Below, in pieces: positions 14,215 through 15,673 of a stretch of DNA of 15,673 bases. Position numbers and translations under genes: made by a program. The stretch is taken from contig DATLHO010000054.1 in the NCBI GenBank assembly GCA_035539855.1, positions 1 through 15,673 on the forward strand. The letters run 5' to 3'. Position 1 is the first letter of the stretch. Every line of letters starts with the position of its first letter. This DNA is from DATLHO01 sp035539855. Lineage in GTDB: Bacteria > Bacteroidota > Ignavibacteria > OLB7. The notes beneath the pieces were generated by a model. The model did not search any database and was not told the origin of the DNA. It worked only from the letters and a program-made list of their open reading frames with translations.

Positions 14215-14738
14215 GCCGTCTGTCCCGATACAGGCGCGGCTCGCTCGTCCCTCACCTGATCGCACTCACTCTGCTGCTCGCCGGCGTCCTGCTCGGCGCT
14301 GGGGGCGGTGGCGATGAGAGTCCGTATGTCGCGCTCGCGGCGACGCCCGAGCCCGACGGCGGCGACGGCATCGTCGACGCGCTCGAGCCCGACGGCCTGC
14401 CCGAGCGCGGCGGCGCACGCATCGCCGGTCTCGACACCGTCGTCACGCCCGGAGCGCGCACGTCGCTCGGTCCGAACAGCCCGAACCCGTTCTCCGAGTC
14501 CACGCGCATCGACTTTTCGCTCGCGGCCCGGATGAACGTCACGCTTACGGTGTACGACTTCTGGTACGGCGAAGTCGAGACGCTCATCGACAACGAGGAG
14601 ATGGAACCGGGAGCGCACTTCGCGCGCTTCTCGGTGGCAGCGTCGGAGAACGGCTCGATCAGCTACTCCGGCATGTACTTCTACGAGCTCCGCGCCGGTG
14701 GCGAGATCTACCAGCGCCGCATGCTCGTCATCAAGTAA
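14211..14738 (+). CDS. Small secreted protein, mostly a FlgD/T9SS-type sorting domain
   Basis: 175 residues. The N-terminus has basic residues and a hydrophobic stretch (13-30) that fits a signal peptide. Residues about 31-85 are Gly/Asp/Pro-rich low complexity (for example TPEPDGGDGIVDALEPDG) and look unstructured. Residues 86-175 are a sorting domain: LGPNSPNPFSESTRIDFSLA, VTLTVYDFWYGEVETL, MEPGAHFARF, SGMYFYELRAG and RRMLVIK, matching the PNPF-type FlgD-like/T9SS C-terminal pattern. No separate cargo domain is visible, so the protein is nearly all export signal plus a short acidic segment. Its ATG overlaps the ABC ATPase stop by four bases. I cannot name a function. Confidence 0.85.
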   Translation: MSRLSRYRRGSLVPHLIALTLLLAGVLLGAGGGGDESPYVALAATPEPDGGDGIVDALEPDGLPERGGARIAGLDTVVTPGARTSLGPNSPNPFSESTRIDFSLAARMNVTLTVYDFWYGEVETLIDNEEMEPGAHFARFSVAASENGSISYSGMYFYELRAGGEIYQRRMLVIK

Positions 14739-14776
14739 TCGCCGCACCCCGGGCGGCACATCGCGCGAGGCCTCGC

Positions 14777-15673
14777 ATGCACCCAACGCTGCGCGCAACG
14801 CTTGCCGCCACCATCATCCTGGCCGGCTCCTCCACGCTCGTCGCGCAGCAGCCGCTGTCGGTGCCGTCGGCATCGGGGCGGGAATTCTGGCTGGCGTTCC
14901 AGAAGAACTTCCGCGACTTCGTCGTCAACGAGCGAACGCAGAAGCAGGACCCGGCGGCGCCGCTCGAGCTCGACCTCCACATCACGTCGAGCGTCTCGGC
15001 CAGCGGCACGCTCGAGGTGCCCGGCCTCGGCTACCGCAGGAGCTTCACGGTCGATCCCGGGACCGTCACCGTCGTCGCGGTCCCGAAGGAGGCGCAGCTG
15101 CGCGCCAGCGGCGTCGTCGAGAACCTCGGGGTCCACGTCGTGACCGATCAGCCGGTGACGATCTACGGCCTGAACCGCCGCTACCAGAGCACCGATTCGT
15201 ACCTGGCGATTCCCGTCGAGGCGCTCGGCACCGAGTACCGCGCGATGGGCTACCGATGGCTGCAGGAGGATCTCATCTCGCAGATGGCGATCGTGGCCGC
15301 CGAGGACAACACGGTCGTCCGCATCGCATCGCCGGTGCGCCTGCGACAGTTCGCGGCGCCGGCCGATCCGATCGTCGATGTCGCTTCGACGGCGAGTGCG
15401 AGCGCGCGGTCGTCGCGTACCCGACCGACCGACGACCGGAAGCAGGAGGTTGTCGCGTCGTCGTCGACCTCGCCTCGACAATTCGTCGATGATCTGCCGC
15501 GCTTCGAAGCGCAGTCGATCGACAGCGCGCCCGACTTCTCCTACGACGAGCTCCGTCGCACGATCGTCGTGCCCGCGATGAAGAGCCGGACAAACCGACG
15601 CGACAAGGCCGTGCTCGTCGCCGACGTCCTCGTCGACGAGGACGGAAGCGTCGGCGAGGTGCTCGTGCGCCAC
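14777..15673 (+). CDS. Secreted IgGFc-binding-like / TonB-C-like fusion protein (3' truncated)
   Basis: The frame starting at ATG 14777 is open for 299 codons to the right edge with no stop. GAGG at 14767-14770, six bases before the ATG, supports this start. Residues 1-24 are a signal peptide (ATIILAGSSTLVAQ). Residues 34-188 resemble the first half of the IgGFc-binding N-terminal domain: GREFWLAFQKNF, LELDLHITSS, GVHVVTDQPVTIYGLNR, STDSYLAIPVEALGTEYRA and MAIVAAEDNTVVRIA. Then comes a Ser/Ala/Arg-rich linker (189-250). From about 253, YDELRRTIVVPAM...AVLVADVLVDEDGSVGEVLVRH resembles the start of a TonB C-terminal domain, which the window cuts. It follows the sorting-domain gene by 38 bases. 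Domain names are by eye and the fusion needs confirmation. Confidence 0.82.
   Translation, partial: MHPTLRATLAATIILAGSSTLVAQQPLSVPSASGREFWLAFQKNFRDFVVNERTQKQDPAAPLELDLHITSSVSASGTLEVPGLGYRRSFTVDPGTVTVVAVPKEAQLRASGVVENLGVHVVTDQPVTIYGLNRRYQSTDSYLAIPVEALGTEYRAMGYRWLQEDLISQMAIVAAEDNTVVRIASPVRLRQFAAPADPIVDVASTASASARSSRTRPTDDRKQEVVASSSTSPRQFVDDLPRFEAQSIDSAPDFSYDELRRTIVVPAMKSRTNRRDKAVLVADVLVDEDGSVGEVLVRH

Noticed and set aside
15341..15526. Possible frameshift in the linker of the IgGFc/TonB-C-like gene
   Set aside because: The frame stays open with the same GC-rich third positions on both sides, and neither alternative frame continues a recognisable domain, so I treat the linker as genuine low complexity while flagging the fusion.
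1..15673. tRNA, rRNA, CRISPR, transposase, phage or toxin-antitoxin features
   Set aside because: No regularly spaced short repeats, cloverleaf with anticodon stem or recombinase motifs were seen on either strand.

Overview
This is a GC-rich bacterial fragment (roughly two thirds G+C by eye) with twelve genes, all on the + strand. The first gene is cut at its 5' end and the last at its 3' end. Two encoded proteins end in type IX secretion (T9SS) / FlgD-like C-terminal sorting domains, and another belongs to an exported family I know mainly from Bacteroidota. I therefore place the source in the Bacteroidota/Chlorobiota (FCB) group, plausibly a GC-rich Kapabacteria-, Ignavibacteria- or Rhodothermota-like lineage. 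No rRNA, tRNA, CRISPR array, transposase or phage gene is visible.

Left third (1-5371): the C-terminal part of a membrane glycosyltransferase 2; a long palindromic intergenic element; a purine nucleoside phosphorylase; the ribosome-associated GTPase HflX (probable TTG start) followed by a strong hairpin; an exported protein of the family usually mislabelled 'asparagine synthetase B'; and an exported thioredoxin-fold protein with a CGWC site, also followed by a hairpin.

Middle (5372-9777): a lipoprotein M61 metallopeptidase with a PDZ-like domain, a cation diffusion facilitator whose metal quartet is N-D-D-D, an unrecognised 91-residue protein, and a Tat-exported LD-carboxypeptidase (S66). 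Spacing is short from the M61 gene to the S66 gene, so they may be one transcript. A 357-base gap follows, with a second palindromic element and a T-rich tract.

Right third (9778-15673): a 688-residue secreted protein built of five tandem ~110-residue domains, each with one cysteine pair, ending in a T9SS sorting domain; the 16S rRNA methyltransferase RsmE; an oligopeptide-type ABC ATPase; a 175-residue secreted protein that is mostly sorting domain, overlapping the ATPase gene by ATGA; and an open frame running off the right edge that joins a signal peptide, half of an IgGFc-binding-like domain, a Ser/Ala/Arg-rich linker and a TonB-C-like domain.

Most of the window is housekeeping (nucleotide salvage, ribosome maintenance, metal export, wall recycling) mixed with cell-envelope and secreted proteins. 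The best candidates for something undescribed are the five-repeat paired-cysteine protein, the truncated IgGFc/TonB-C fusion, the PNP with methylthioadenosine-phosphorylase-like pocket residues, and the two related palindromic elements.
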